From: Anaerolineales bacterium UBA2181
GTDB lineage: Bacteria > Chloroflexota > Anaerolineae > Promineifilales > UBA4811
Assembly: GCA_002328075.1 (NCBI GenBank)
Contig: DCVT01000037.1
Location: 62,001 to 126,000, forward strand
DNA: 64,000 bases
Direction: 5' to 3'
Position numbers and translations under genes: made by a program. Below are positions 7,767 through 17,118 of this stretch, piece by piece; the first letter of the stretch is position 1; every line of letters starts with the position of its first letter. Under the pieces are notes generated by a model. That model was not told the origin of the DNA, did no database searches, and saw only the letters and a program-made list of their open reading frames with translations.

Positions 7767-10700
7767 ATGGATCGGAAATTCCTGATGGGTCTCGACGCCG
7801 GGGGCGGAAAAGGAAGCTGTCTCTTGGTGGATGTGGACAGCGGCGCGATCATCACTGCTGATCGGTCGTGGTACCACGCCCAGGCAGCCGAGGGTGATGG
7901 CTGGAGCCTGGATCTGGATCTTGATGCCATCTGGCGTGCGCTGAGCGCGGTCGCTCAAGAAGCCATGCGTCGGGCAGACGCTTCGGCCGACCAGGTAACG
8001 GGGTTAGCCGTCACCAGTATGCGCCACGGAATGGTTCTGCTGGACCGCACGGACGAACCCTTGATGGCGACCCCCAATAGAGACGCCCGAGCGGTTTCCG
8101 AGGCGATGGAATTGGCCGGCGAGTGGGGCGATGAGCTTTTCCGACGAACCGGACGCTGGCCTTCACCTGTCCTTCCGGCCGCTCGCTTACGCTGGTTGGC
8201 CCGCGTCGATCCCTCCCGCCTGGAAAGGGCGGCCAGGTCGCTGTCGCTCAGTGAATGGGTCACCTGGAAGCTCTGCGGCGAAATGGCCACCGACCCCTCC
8301 CACGCGGGCGAGACCATGCTCTTTGACCTGGTCAGGCGTGACTGGGCATCGGACCTGCTTCAACTGTTGGGCCTGCCGGCGAACATCCTGCCGCCGGTGG
8401 CGCCGGCCGGCACCCGGTTGGGAGGTCTGGCAAAGAGCGCTGCTGTTGCCTTGGGGCTGCGTCCTGGAATCCCGGTTGCGGTCTGCGGCGGCGACACGCA
8501 ATGTGCGCTGTTGGGCGCCGGAGCGGTAATGGTTGGCCACCTGGGGGTGGTAGCCGGTACCACCGCACCGGTTCAGTTGGTGCTGGACGGTCCGGTAACC
8601 GATCCGCAGCAACGCGTGTGGACCGGCCATCACGTCGTGCCGGGCCTCTGGGTGCTGGAGAGCAATGCCGGCGCCATGGGCCAGGCGCTGGACTGGATCG
8701 CGTGTGGCCTTTATCCAGATTCGCCCAACCCGGTGGCGAGACTCGCGGCCGATGCGGCCTTTTCGCCGCCCGGCGCGGCCGGTATCCTTTCTACGCTGGG
8801 CGCAGACGTCTTTGACGCGCGCCAGATGGCGTTGCCAATAGGTCACCTGAGCCTCTCTCAGATGATCCCCCTTGCGGATCCGCCGGCCGGCCGGCATCTG
8901 GGGCGCGCAGTCCTGGAAGGGATGGCGTGCGCCATCCGAGCCAATGCCGAACAGGCCCTGGCGGTCGCCGGTCTCCCGGCCCCATCGGCGGTTTTTGTGA
9001 CTGGTGGAATCAGTCGCTCCGCGCTGTGGACGCAGATGCTTTCTGATCTGTTGGGGCGCCCGGTGACCGTGGCTGCCACACCCGATGGATCGGCATTGGG
9101 AGCGGCCATCTGCGCCGGGGTTGGCGCCGGGATATATGCTGACCTGACGCAGGCAAGTGCGGCGTTGGCCGGGCCGGGACGGGTGCATCATCCGACCGAT
9201 GGGTATGCCCAGGAGCACCAGGACCTGTACCGCGTCTGGACCGCCATGTGCGCGGCGCACGCACCGGCCGACAGCCTGACGGCCGACCGGATTCTGCAGC
9301 ACCTCGAGCAAGAGCGGTCGGCTGCGGCGCCGGACACGGTCGGGTTCCGCCCCCGGGTTCTGGTCACCGCCCAGATCGACTCGGATTCGCTGGCACGCCT
9401 GCGTGAACTGGCGGAGGTAGAGCACGCCAGCTACCGTGATGAGATGCGCCTGCTGAGCGGAGAGGACTTGGTGACGGCGCTGCGGGGTTTTCAGGTGCTG
9501 GTCACCGAGGTGGATGTGGTGGACGCGGATGCTCTGGCTCAGCTACCCGACCTGCGGTTGGTGATCAGTTGTCGCGGCAATGCAGTGAACATCGACCTGG
9601 CAGCGTGCACCGCCTATGGGATTCCTGTGGTCAACACGCCGGGCCGCAACGCCGATGCAGTCGCCGATCTGACGGTGGCGTTCATGCTCATGCTGGCCCG
9701 CAAGCTGCCAGAGGCCACTGCCTTTCTGCGCCTACCGGGCGGCGAGGCGGGCGACATGGGGCGGATGGCGCAGGCCTTTGCCCAGTTCCTGGGCGCCGAA
9801 CTCTGGTGTAAGACGGTGGGCCTGGTGGGGTTGGGCGCCGTCGGCCGCGCAGTGGCTCGCCGGCTGCACGCCTTTGGAGCCCGGTTACTGGTTTATGATC
9901 CGTTGGTCAGCCAAGACGAGGTGGCGCAGGCGGGCGCAGAGCGCGTGTCGCTGCCCGATCTGTTGGCGCGCAGCGATGTGATAAGCCTACACGCGCCCGT
10001 GACTTTCGAGACTCGTGGGATGATTGGTTCCGCCGAATTGGCCTTGACCAAACCGGGTTCACTGCTGGTCAACACCGCTCGGGCGGCGTTGGTGGACGAG
10101 GCGGCGCTGGTCGATGCGCTGCGCTCCGGTCGCCTGGCCGGCGCCGCCTTGGACGTCTTTGGTAGCGAGCCACCGGCATGGGATGACCCGTTGCTTCAGG
10201 CGCCCCACCTCATTGCCACCCCCCACATCGGAGGAAACACGGTTGACGTGGCTCATCATCAGGGGGCGATGGTGGTGGAGGAACTCACCCGGCTGTTGCG
10301 CCGTCAGCCACCGCGCCACGTGCTGAACCCGGACGTGTTGGCCGGGTTTTCCTGGAGGGGTGAACGCACCGCGCCGGCGACCGAGTCGTTGGAGCAGCTC
10401 CAACGGCGACCCGGCCCGGCGGTCAGTGACTTCCAGGCAGCCCCGGAGCCGCGCCTCGCGCTGAAACGAGAGCCACCGGCACCGGCGCCGGCGCAGCAGT
10501 TATCACTTCGGGAGGCAACCGCGCGGCAGACGGGCCAGCTCGGCCTGTTGGCCAGCCTGCGCCGGCTTTTCTCCCGCCACGCAACCGCCGGTCCTGAAGC
10601 TAATGCTCCTGCCCCGTCGGCAACCGGGATAGTGGCCCGGTTTGAGCAGATCCTGCGGGTTTTCCTGGCTAGCATGGCCGACGATCCCGCGCTGCTGCAC

Positions 10701-11756
10701 TTTGCGGCCGGCAAGGGATTGGTGATGGAGTACCACCTCACCGACGCCGACCTGCGTTTTCACATGCTCTTTCGCGACGGGGTGGTCGAGGGAGCGCTGG
10801 GAGCGCCGCCGATACCGCCGGATATCACGCTCAAGATGAAGGCCGACATCTTCGACGGGATGATGACCGGTCGGGTCAATGGAACCCAGGCGGCAATGAC
10901 TGGCAAGCTCACGTTCACCGGCGATACCAGCAAGGCGATGGCGATGACCAAGATCGCGCGTGACATGGGGCGGTTGTACGAGTCGGCTTGCGAGCAGGTG
11001 GGTGATCCGGGGGACCTGACCGCGCTGGGCGCGCCGACAGCAGTGCCGCCAGCGCCTCCCGCTGCCGGGACTCCTGGAACACCGACCGGCGTTCCCCGGC
11101 CGACGCGCGGGTCTGGAACCGGCGACGAACGGGATGAGATCGTGGCGGTGGTGGAAGAGCTATACGCCAAGAACCTCATCACAGCCACCGGGGGGAATGT
11201 CAGCGTCCGGGTGTCCGGACGGCCCGATACCTGTTGGATCACGCCCAGCCAGATGTTCAAGGGCAGTCTGCACGCCGGGATGATGGTGCGGATCGACCTG
11301 GATGGCCACTCGCTGGACGAAGACGCGTTGGCCCCGTCCAGCGAAAAGTTGGTGCACACCGCCATCTACCGGTCGAGACCTGAAATCCAGGCCATCGTCC
11401 ACAGCCACGCACCCTGGTCTACCTTGCTGGCGCTCACCGAAACCCCTTTGCTTCCCGTGTCCACCGAGGCGGCCTTCCTGGGCGAGGTGCCGCTGGTTCC
11501 GTTCATCATGCCGGGCACGGCCGATCTGGCGCAGGCGGTGTCGACGGCGATGGGGCGGCACGGGTCTGTGGTGCTCATGCAGAACCACGGACCGGTCGTG
11601 GCTGCTGCCAACCTGCGGCGGGCCGCCAATCTGAGCGAGGTGGTAGAGCGTACCGCAGAGATGATTCTTCGCTGCAAGGCGCTGGGCCGCGAACCGGCCA
11701 TGCTGCCGGCCGAGGCAGTGCAAACGCTGCGCGAGGTCGGGCAGATGATGGGCTGA
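7767..11756 (+). CDS. Four-domain fusion: FGGY kinase, 2-hydroxyacid dehydrogenase, SCP2, class II aldolase
   Basis: A 1329-residue multidomain protein. Residues 1 to about 500 are an FGGY carbohydrate kinase (MGLDAGGGKGSCLLVD at the start, VFVTGGISRSALWTQML in the C-lobe), closest in feel to xylulose or autoinducer-2 kinases. Residues about 525-850 are a D-2-hydroxyacid dehydrogenase with the NAD motif GLVGLGAVGR near 683 and TPHIGG near 817. A proline/alanine-rich linker leads to an SCP2-like domain at about 955-1075 (FAAGKGLVMEYHLTDADL). Residues about 1119-1329 are a class II aldolase/epimerase with zinc-ligand motifs VHSHAPWS near 1211 and QNHGPV. Separate genes for kinase, dehydrogenase and aldolase are often neighbours in other bacteria, so this may channel a phosphorylated sugar acid or AI-2-like compound. 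CAGGAG precedes the ATG. Substrate is unknown. Confidence 0.85.
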   Translation: MDRKFLMGLDAGGGKGSCLLVDVDSGAIITADRSWYHAQAAEGDGWSLDLDLDAIWRALSAVAQEAMRRADASADQVTGLAVTSMRHGMVLLDRTDEPLMATPNRDARAVSEAMELAGEWGDELFRRTGRWPSPVLPAARLRWLARVDPSRLERAARSLSLSEWVTWKLCGEMATDPSHAGETMLFDLVRRDWASDLLQLLGLPANILPPVAPAGTRLGGLAKSAAVALGLRPGIPVAVCGGDTQCALLGAGAVMVGHLGVVAGTTAPVQLVLDGPVTDPQQRVWTGHHVVPGLWVLESNAGAMGQALDWIACGLYPDSPNPVARLAADAAFSPPGAAGILSTLGADVFDARQMALPIGHLSLSQMIPLADPPAGRHLGRAVLEGMACAIRANAEQALAVAGLPAPSAVFVTGGISRSALWTQMLSDLLGRPVTVAATPDGSALGAAICAGVGAGIYADLTQASAALAGPGRVHHPTDGYAQEHQDLYRVWTAMCAAHAPADSLTADRILQHLEQERSAAAPDTVGFRPRVLVTAQIDSDSLARLRELAEVEHASYRDEMRLLSGEDLVTALRGFQVLVTEVDVVDADALAQLPDLRLVISCRGNAVNIDLAACTAYGIPVVNTPGRNADAVADLTVAFMLMLARKLPEATAFLRLPGGEAGDMGRMAQAFAQFLGAELWCKTVGLVGLGAVGRAVARRLHAFGARLLVYDPLVSQDEVAQAGAERVSLPDLLARSDVISLHAPVTFETRGMIGSAELALTKPGSLLVNTARAALVDEAALVDALRSGRLAGAALDVFGSEPPAWDDPLLQAPHLIATPHIGGNTVDVAHHQGAMVVEELTRLLRRQPPRHVLNPDVLAGFSWRGERTAPATESLEQLQRRPGPAVSDFQAAPEPRLALKREPPAPAPAQQLSLREATARQTGQLGLLASLRRLFSRHATAGPEANAPAPSATGIVARFEQILRVFLASMADDPALLHFAAGKGLVMEYHLTDADLRFHMLFRDGVVEGALGAPPIPPDITLKMKADIFDGMMTGRVNGTQAAMTGKLTFTGDTSKAMAMTKIARDMGRLYESACEQVGDPGDLTALGAPTAVPPAPPAAGTPGTPTGVPRPTRGSGTGDERDEIVAVVEELYAKNLITATGGNVSVRVSGRPDTCWITPSQMFKGSLHAGMMVRIDLDGHSLDEDALAPSSEKLVHTAIYRSRPEIQAIVHSHAPWSTLLALTETPLLPVSTEAAFLGEVPLVPFIMPGTADLAQAVSTAMGRHGSVVLMQNHGPVVAAANLRRAANLSEVVERTAEMILRCKALGREPAMLPAEAVQTLREVGQMMG

Positions 11757-11949
11757 GGGCGCGGCCAAGACCGGTCAGTTCTCCGACCTGACCCGGGCCT
11801 CGCGCAGCACTGGCGTTGGCCGGCGCGATCCGGCGTCCGGACCGTTTTGTTTGTGCTCAAGACTGCCCCGGCGCCTCTGGTCGCCCAAGGGCCGGCCGAC
11901 CGACGCATTTGAGCGCGGGACAAGTTGCCTTGGCACTACAGGAGGAACC

Positions 11950-12858
11950 ATGCAATTCGATTTTGGCCGCGGCGGTGGCCCGGCCCACGTAACGATCGAT
12001 CGAGAACGCTGCACCGCCTGCGGTTTGTGCGTTCGGGCCTGCCAAGGTGGTCCCATCTACCTTGCGGAGGCAGAGGTTCGGGTTGATCCGAGCCGGCTGT
12101 TTGGCTGCATTGGGTGCGGCCAGTGCATGACCGTGTGCCCGGCCGATTGTGTCACAGTGACCGGGAGGGATCTTTCGCCGTCCGACCTCCTGGAGCTGCC
12201 GCGCTCAGATGCTAGCGCCGGCTACACGGCGCTGTACTCGCTGCTCGTAGCGCGCCGCAGCGTCCGCGAGTACCGTGACCAGGTGGTACCACCGGAGGTA
12301 ATAAACCAGATAACTCGAGCCGCCTCGACCGCGCCCATGGGGATACCCCCTTCGGAGGTCGGGGTGCTGGTTTTTGCCGGCCGGGACAAGGTGCAAGCAT
12401 TCCGGAATGAGCTGCTGCGCGAACTGGAGGGAATGCGGTGGATGTTCTCGCCGGCCGCCTTGTGGTTGATGCGACCGTTCATGAGCCGTGAATCGTACCG
12501 ATCCCTGAAGGCCTTTGTCGTCCCGGTAATTGACGCGTATGTGGAGTATGATCGCCAGGGCGTGGATGCGTTCTTTTACCGCGCTCCCGTGGCGCTGTAT
12601 TGGTATGGGTCGCCCTATGCCGACCCAGCCGACCCGTACATCGCCGCCACGTACGCCATGCTGGCCGCTGAGTCGTTGGGATTGGGCAGCTGTCTGCTGG
12701 GGTTTCCAGGCTACGCCATCAAGTACAGTCGCCGGCTAAAGAGCAAATATGGCCTGCCCCGCCGACTGCAGCCCGGAATAGTCATGGTCCTGGGGTACCC
12801 TGCCTTCCGGCACGCCCGCGCGATCCGCCGCCGATTTGCCGAGGCACGGGAAGTCTAG
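11950..12858 (+). CDS. Nitroreductase-family flavoprotein with N-terminal 2x[4Fe-4S] ferredoxin domain
   Basis: A 302-residue fusion. Residues about 15-65 carry two cluster motifs, CTACGLCVRAC and CIGCGQCMTVCP, each followed by the usual distant cysteine-proline partner, as in 2[4Fe-4S] ferredoxins. Residues about 95-300 form a nitroreductase FMN domain beginning LLVARRSVREYRDQVVP and including the AAESLGLGSCLLGF stretch. Such proteins pass electrons from ferredoxin-type clusters to FMN and reduce unknown substrates, mostly in anaerobes. AGGAGG five bases before the ATG fixes the start. An in-frame extension further upstream lacks homology. It lies 193 bases after the kinase fusion and could be read with it or alone. 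Confidence 0.88.
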   Translation: MQFDFGRGGGPAHVTIDRERCTACGLCVRACQGGPIYLAEAEVRVDPSRLFGCIGCGQCMTVCPADCVTVTGRDLSPSDLLELPRSDASAGYTALYSLLVARRSVREYRDQVVPPEVINQITRAASTAPMGIPPSEVGVLVFAGRDKVQAFRNELLRELEGMRWMFSPAALWLMRPFMSRESYRSLKAFVVPVIDAYVEYDRQGVDAFFYRAPVALYWYGSPYADPADPYIAATYAMLAAESLGLGSCLLGFPGYAIKYSRRLKSKYGLPRRLQPGIVMVLGYPAFRHARAIRRRFAEAREV

Positions 12859-12865
12859 CAGCGCG

Positions 12866-13105
12866 TCACGCCTGGATCAAACAAGCCCGGCACGCAACAT
12901 AGCCGTACGCCCGGGCAGCCTGTTCGTCCCGGAAGCCAAGCGCGTTCCGCGGCCGGATGCGGTTGACATAATGGCAGGTGGCTCGGTGGTACCGATTGCT
13001 GTGGATGCTTCCGGTCCAAACGACTGGCTCGTCGCTATCTTGCCTCCGCCAGACCCCCGGGGCCAACTCGACCATGCCCGGCAGCGGTTGGGTTACGTAG
13101 GTCAT
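12866..13105 (-). CDS. Small Ada-type zinc-binding protein
   Basis: A 79-residue protein with a compact metal-binding pattern at the C-terminal half. RYHRATCHYVNRI and, 23 residues later, VACRACLIQA supply a His/Cys set like the Ada-type metal-binding domain, which is also found as a tail on some nucleases. The first 40 residues are not recognised. AGGAGGAGCAGG directly precedes the ATG on the minus strand, giving good support for translation. It converges on the nitroreductase gene with only seven bases between them. Its role is unknown; DNA or RNA contact is a guess from the domain family. Confidence 0.65.
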   Translation of the reverse strand: MTYVTQPLPGMVELAPGVWRRQDSDEPVVWTGSIHSNRYHRATCHYVNRIRPRNALGFRDEQAARAYGYVACRACLIQA

Positions 13106-13755
13106 TCCTGCTCCTCCTGCTGCGCACCTGCCTGCATTTTAGCAGGCTGGGTCGGGCGCGGCAACCGTTCGGAAGGCGAATCTGGCTGCTTGTGCCGGAC
13201 TCGCGTCGCCTTTCCCAAGTTAGCCATCGGCGCCTGACTGACCGGTTCGGCCCGGTGCCTACCTCGCGAACGGCCAAGGGCTGCTCTGCCGGCGATCGGC
13301 CAAGGCGACCGACGGATGACCCTGGCAAGGGCTTTCCTGCCTGACACGTTGGCCGACCCCGGTGTTGATGGTATGATTGCATCCGCCAGACCGACTTGAT
13401 CTCAGGAGAGCAGAGCGGCTCTACAGCCTGGAATGAACGCGCCTTGGGAAACGACCATGTCGACATTGGAACTTTGTTTGTGGGGTCCGGCCGCGCGGTA
13501 GGGTAGGCTCATTAGTACTATGCATCCGGTGAGCGCAGGATCAGGTCATTGGGCAGCGGCCCCTGGTGGCAAAAACACAACTCGGCCACGGTGTCGACTG
13601 GTTGGGGCGCGTATTGCTCACCGGTCCTGGGCGGTTTCGTCGTCTGGGCCTGAGGATGCAGGCGGCCGAATCGCCAAGTGGCTGCGGTTGGATCAACCGA
13701 CCGGTACACGCGGCGACATGCTTCCGTGCATTGATTTCCTGGGGATAGATTTGCC
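13106..13755. other. 650-base intergenic region before the ABC-2 exporter operon
   Basis: No supported gene. A possible rightward promoter, TTGGCC (13349-13354), 17 bases, TATGAT (13372-13377), would give a leader of more than 370 bases before the exporter genes. The leader has many potential short hairpins, but I could not match it to a known riboswitch, RNase P, SRP or 6S RNA core. A structured but unidentified RNA remains possible. Confidence 0.4.
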
Positions 13756-14673
13756 GTGAACACTGCTCTAGTGGACGTCAGAGAACTGACCAAGACCTAC
13801 GGTGATTTTGTTGCTGTGGATTCCATCAGTTTCGAGGTGAAGCAGGGCGAGATTATTGGCTTGCTGGGTCCCAATGGCGCGGGCAAAACCAGCACGCTGG
13901 AATGCCTGGAAGGCCTACGCCGGCCGGATCGTGGCCGGCTGCGGGTGGCAGGCGTCGATCCGGTGGGCGAGACTCGCAAACTGCGCAACCTGATTGGGGT
14001 TCAACTACAAACCTCGGGACTCCCAGAGAGCATCACGCCCGACGAGGCGATACGGTTGTTCTGCGCCTATCACAACGTGGCGCCTCGATTGGACCTGCTC
14101 GACCGACTGGGCCTGGGAGAGAGACGGAGCGCTCAGTTTTACCAACTCTCCACCGGCCAACAACGCCGCCTGGCGTTGGCTCTGGCCATCGCACACCGCC
14201 CCCAAGTGCTGATTCTGGACGAACCCACGGCCGGACTGGACGTTGCCACGCGGGTTGAACTGCACGCCATGATGCGCGAGCTGCAATCCGGCGGCGCCAC
14301 CATCATCATGGCGACCCACGATATGGCTGAGGCCGAACAGATGTCCGATCGGGTAGCCATCCTCCTGCAGGGCAAGATCGTTCACACCGGCACGCCCATC
14401 GAAATCACGGCGACTGGCGCCGGCCTGACCAAGATATCGGTGCGCACGTTGGCGGGTAACCTGGCGCTTTCCCTTGGCGGTTTTCCGGCCGTGTCCCACC
14501 AGGTGACCAAGGGCGAGTACAGCATCTACTACAGCTCGGATATCGGCGTCACAGTGCCAGCCATCATCACCCAGATTGCAGCCCAGGGTGATTCGCTCGT
14601 CGACCTGCGCGTCGAACGGCCGTCGCTGGAAGACCGCTTCCTTGAGATCACCGACCCCGGAGGTGAACGATGA
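13756..14673 (+). CDS. ABC-2 type exporter ATP-binding protein
   Basis: A 305-residue ATPase of the DrrA/CcmA-like group that drives ABC-2 exporters. Walker A is GLLGPNGAGKTST (about residue 36), the signature is LSTGQQRRLALALAIA and Walker B is VLILDEPTAGLD, followed by the switch histidine in MATHDMAEAEQ. The last 80 residues are the extra C-terminal domain usual in this group. The start is GTG at 13756 with a weak GGGGATAG upstream. The stop codon overlaps the permease start by four bases (ATGA), so the two are translationally coupled. Substrate is unknown: drug, lipid or polysaccharide. Confidence 0.9.
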   Translation: MNTALVDVRELTKTYGDFVAVDSISFEVKQGEIIGLLGPNGAGKTSTLECLEGLRRPDRGRLRVAGVDPVGETRKLRNLIGVQLQTSGLPESITPDEAIRLFCAYHNVAPRLDLLDRLGLGERRSAQFYQLSTGQQRRLALALAIAHRPQVLILDEPTAGLDVATRVELHAMMRELQSGGATIIMATHDMAEAEQMSDRVAILLQGKIVHTGTPIEITATGAGLTKISVRTLAGNLALSLGGFPAVSHQVTKGEYSIYYSSDIGVTVPAIITQIAAQGDSLVDLRVERPSLEDRFLEITDPGGER

Positions 14674-15482
14674 ACGCGTTTTGGCACCACCTGGCGTTCG
14701 ATTTCCGCACCGGCGTCCGCAACAAGCAGTTGCTCCTCATGAACTATCTCTTCCCGTTGGGTTTTTACCTGATGATGGGATTCATCATGGCAGCGATCAA
14801 CCCGCCGTTCCGGCAGGAAATCATCCCGGCGATGACCGTCTTTGCCATATTGGCCGCCACGTTGCTGGGCATTCCGGATCCCTTGGTCAACGCTCGCGAG
14901 AACGGCATTTTCCGCAGCTACAAGGTGAACGGGGTGCCCTCGATCTCGATTCTGATCATCCCTGCCCTTACCACCGTCCTGCACCTGCTGATTGTGACCG
15001 CGGTCGTTGTTTCCACGGCGCCTTGGCTGTTCGATGCGCCGCTTCCAGACAATTGGTTGAACTTTGCGCTGATTGTCGGTGCCACTGCCTGTGCGTGCTC
15101 GGGGCTGAGCGTACTGATCGGTGTCGTCTCACCCAGTTCCCGCATGACGGTCTTGTGGTCGCAACTGGTCTTCGTGCCCTCCATGTTGCTGGGCGGTATG
15201 ATGCTTCCCTACAGCATGCTGCCCGCGGGTGCCGGTCGCATTGCGCAGCTTTTGCCCACTACACATGCGATGAACGCATTCCACGGATTGGCGATGGGAT
15301 GGGCGGCCGATTTCTCGGCGTGGGGTTCGGTTGGGGTGCTGGCCGCCAGCGGCGTCATCGCGTTAGCCTTGGGCGTTTTCCTGTTCAGTTGGGATAACCG
15401 CAACACAACGCGCCGCGGACATCCGGCGCTGGCCTGGCTGGTGCTGCTGCCGTACATCCTGGGTGCGTTGCTGTTTGCATGA
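14670..15482 (+). CDS. ABC-2 type exporter permease
   Basis: A 270-residue ABC-2 membrane protein with about six predicted helices and no signal peptide. The most conserved part is around residue 170-185, FVPSMLLGGMMLPYSMLP, which lies before the last helices in this family. Its start overlaps the stop of the ATPase gene (ATGA), and the product forms the channel of that exporter. The C-terminus ends in a helix after an arginine-rich loop. The next gene downstream, beginning 79 bases later, is frameshifted. Confidence 0.88.
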   Translation: MNAFWHHLAFDFRTGVRNKQLLLMNYLFPLGFYLMMGFIMAAINPPFRQEIIPAMTVFAILAATLLGIPDPLVNARENGIFRSYKVNGVPSISILIIPALTTVLHLLIVTAVVVSTAPWLFDAPLPDNWLNFALIVGATACACSGLSVLIGVVSPSSRMTVLWSQLVFVPSMLLGGMMLPYSMLPAGAGRIAQLLPTTHAMNAFHGLAMGWAADFSAWGSVGVLAASGVIALALGVFLFSWDNRNTTRRGHPALAWLVLLPYILGALLFA

Positions 15483-15560
15483 TGGCCGCCGTCAAGACAC
15501 AAAGAGACCGTCGTTACCCCTTGGTTTCGGTCGGTGGATTCGGCCGGGAGCGAGAGCCAA

Positions 15561-15946
15561 GTGTCCAACCGACGCGAACGAGTCACCACTATAAGGGCCG
15601 CTCAAGGGTTGCTCTTTCTCAACGTTGCCTTATGGCTGGCGTTGGCTGTCAAGACCTGGCGCGATCGCCGTTGCGCGGTGACAACACCACAGTCACGACT
15701 CTTGTCGTGAGCCTTCTCATGATCGGCAATGCCGGCGCCATGCTGGCGGCCGGAATCGGGATCGGCCGCCGGCGCCGTCTGAACTACGGGTTCGCGTTCT
15801 TGGTATTGGCCGTGAACATTGTCCTGACGTTGACCGATCAGTTCGGCCTCTTGGATGTGGTCACACTGGTTATCGACCTGATCCTCCTGGGCCTGCTGAT
15901 TGGCTTGATGAAACAGACCCGGCCGGCGCGTCTACGCGCCGATTGA
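15561..15946 (+). pseudogene. Frameshifted gene for a small four-helix membrane protein
   Basis: Two adjacent frames together encode one plausible protein of about 128 residues. The first (GTG at 15561, GGGAG upstream) gives IRAAQGLLFLNVALWLALAV and runs to a stop at 15708-15710. The second frame takes over around 15660-15690 and gives LVVSLLMIGNAGAML, then LNYGFAFLVLAVNIVLTLTD and a final hydrophobic helix to 15946. Combined they resemble a small four-helix family I have seen in Chloroflexota, but the family has no function that I know of. A single-base insertion or deletion, or an assembly error, would explain the break. It follows the exporter genes. Confidence 0.6.
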
Positions 15947-16142
15947 CCACGGCGGCGAACATGCGTCGTCCGCCCGCCTAAGTTGGCGACTCTTGGTGTG
16001 ATCGTGATCCCGGCGCTCCCGGCTGCCCTGATTACCGGCGCAGGGGAGGAACCGCCGTGTCTGTGCTGCCTGGTTAGGTGCTTGATTCGTATCCGGCAAC
16101 GTAACCGCGGGTTCCGGATGCTTCTGATGGGAGGTATTCCGA

Positions 16143-17021
16143 ATGGAACGGACCGCTCGTGAGATTTACACTGCACTCTATGATCAGACGGTGCCGGATT
16201 GGCCCGGCGAGTTGGCGTTCTACCTGGAGCTGGCTGCGCTTGCCCGACATGAGGGCCGGGACGTACTGGAAATCGCCTGCGGCACCGGCCGGGTCACGAT
16301 ACCGCTCGCCCGAGAGGGGGCCAGGGTCACCGGTTTGGAGTTGTGCCCGGAGATGCTCCGGATGACCAGGGAAAGGAGCGGGGCGATCCCGCTCATCCGC
16401 TGGGTTCAGGCTGACATGCGATCGTTTGACCTGGGCCAGCAGTACGGGCTGGTGATCATACCCGGCCATTCGTTTCAATTCATGCTCACTCCAGAGGATC
16501 AGGTCCAATGACTGGAGTGCATCAAGCGGCACATGGCTCCGGGAGGAATTCTGGTGGTCCACCTGGACCATCAGGATCTGGGCTGGCTGGGCCGGCTGCC
16601 CGCTGGCGGCAACGTCGGCCTGGAGGTGGGCCCGGAACTGGTCCATCTGACAGACGGCAGTAGGATCCGGCCGCTGCACGGCTGGGTTCTGCAGCGGTCC
16701 ACCCAGACTGCCACGGTGACGTTAGGCTGGGAGCAATTGGCCGCGGATGGCAGCGTCCACCGGCGTTGGGAACTGGAGCCGATGCCCCTTCACTGCGTGT
16801 TTCGGTTTGAGATGGAACACCTGTTGCGGCGGGTGGGTTTTGCCTCCGTGACCGTGTACGGTGATTTTGCGAGAGGCGAGCTCACGGACGACTCGGAGCA
16901 GATGATCTGGGTGGCCCGGACCCCGGCCAATGGAACAGACCTGGGCCGGCCGGATGTCAGGGGCGTGGACAGACCGTTGCCCCGTCCGGCCGATGGCGAC
17001 GAGTGCCTGGGCGGCTGTTGA
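16143..17021 (+). pseudogene. SAM-dependent methyltransferase gene interrupted by one in-frame stop
   Basis: A class I SAM methyltransferase reading frame of 293 codons broken once, by TGA at 16509-16511 (codon 123). Before the stop are motif I, VLEIACGTGRVTIPLA, and the acidic motif LELCPEMLRM. After it the same frame continues with a typical post-motif sequence, MAPGGILVVHLDHQD, and a beta-rich C-terminal half. Since the frame is unchanged, this is a nonsense substitution or a base-call error rather than a frameshift. GGGAGG nine bases upstream marks the ATG. All other genes here use TGA as a normal stop, so recoding is unlikely. Confidence 0.7.
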
Positions 17022-17118
17022 CCCGGCGCGTCGTTCGTGTCTTCCGCCGGTTGGCGCCGCGATAACCTTGTGCAGCGGATCTGGCGATCGGCTTTGGTTC
17101 CGGTTCGGGCGGCCGCTC

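Noticed and set aside
13106..13755. RNase P RNA, SRP RNA or a cobalamin riboswitch
   Set aside because: I looked for their conserved cores (for example GAGGAAAGTCC or the GGAA-capped SRP helix) and did not find them.
16509..16511. Recoding of TGA as an amino acid
   Set aside because: Many intact genes in the window end in TGA at the expected place, so the normal code applies.
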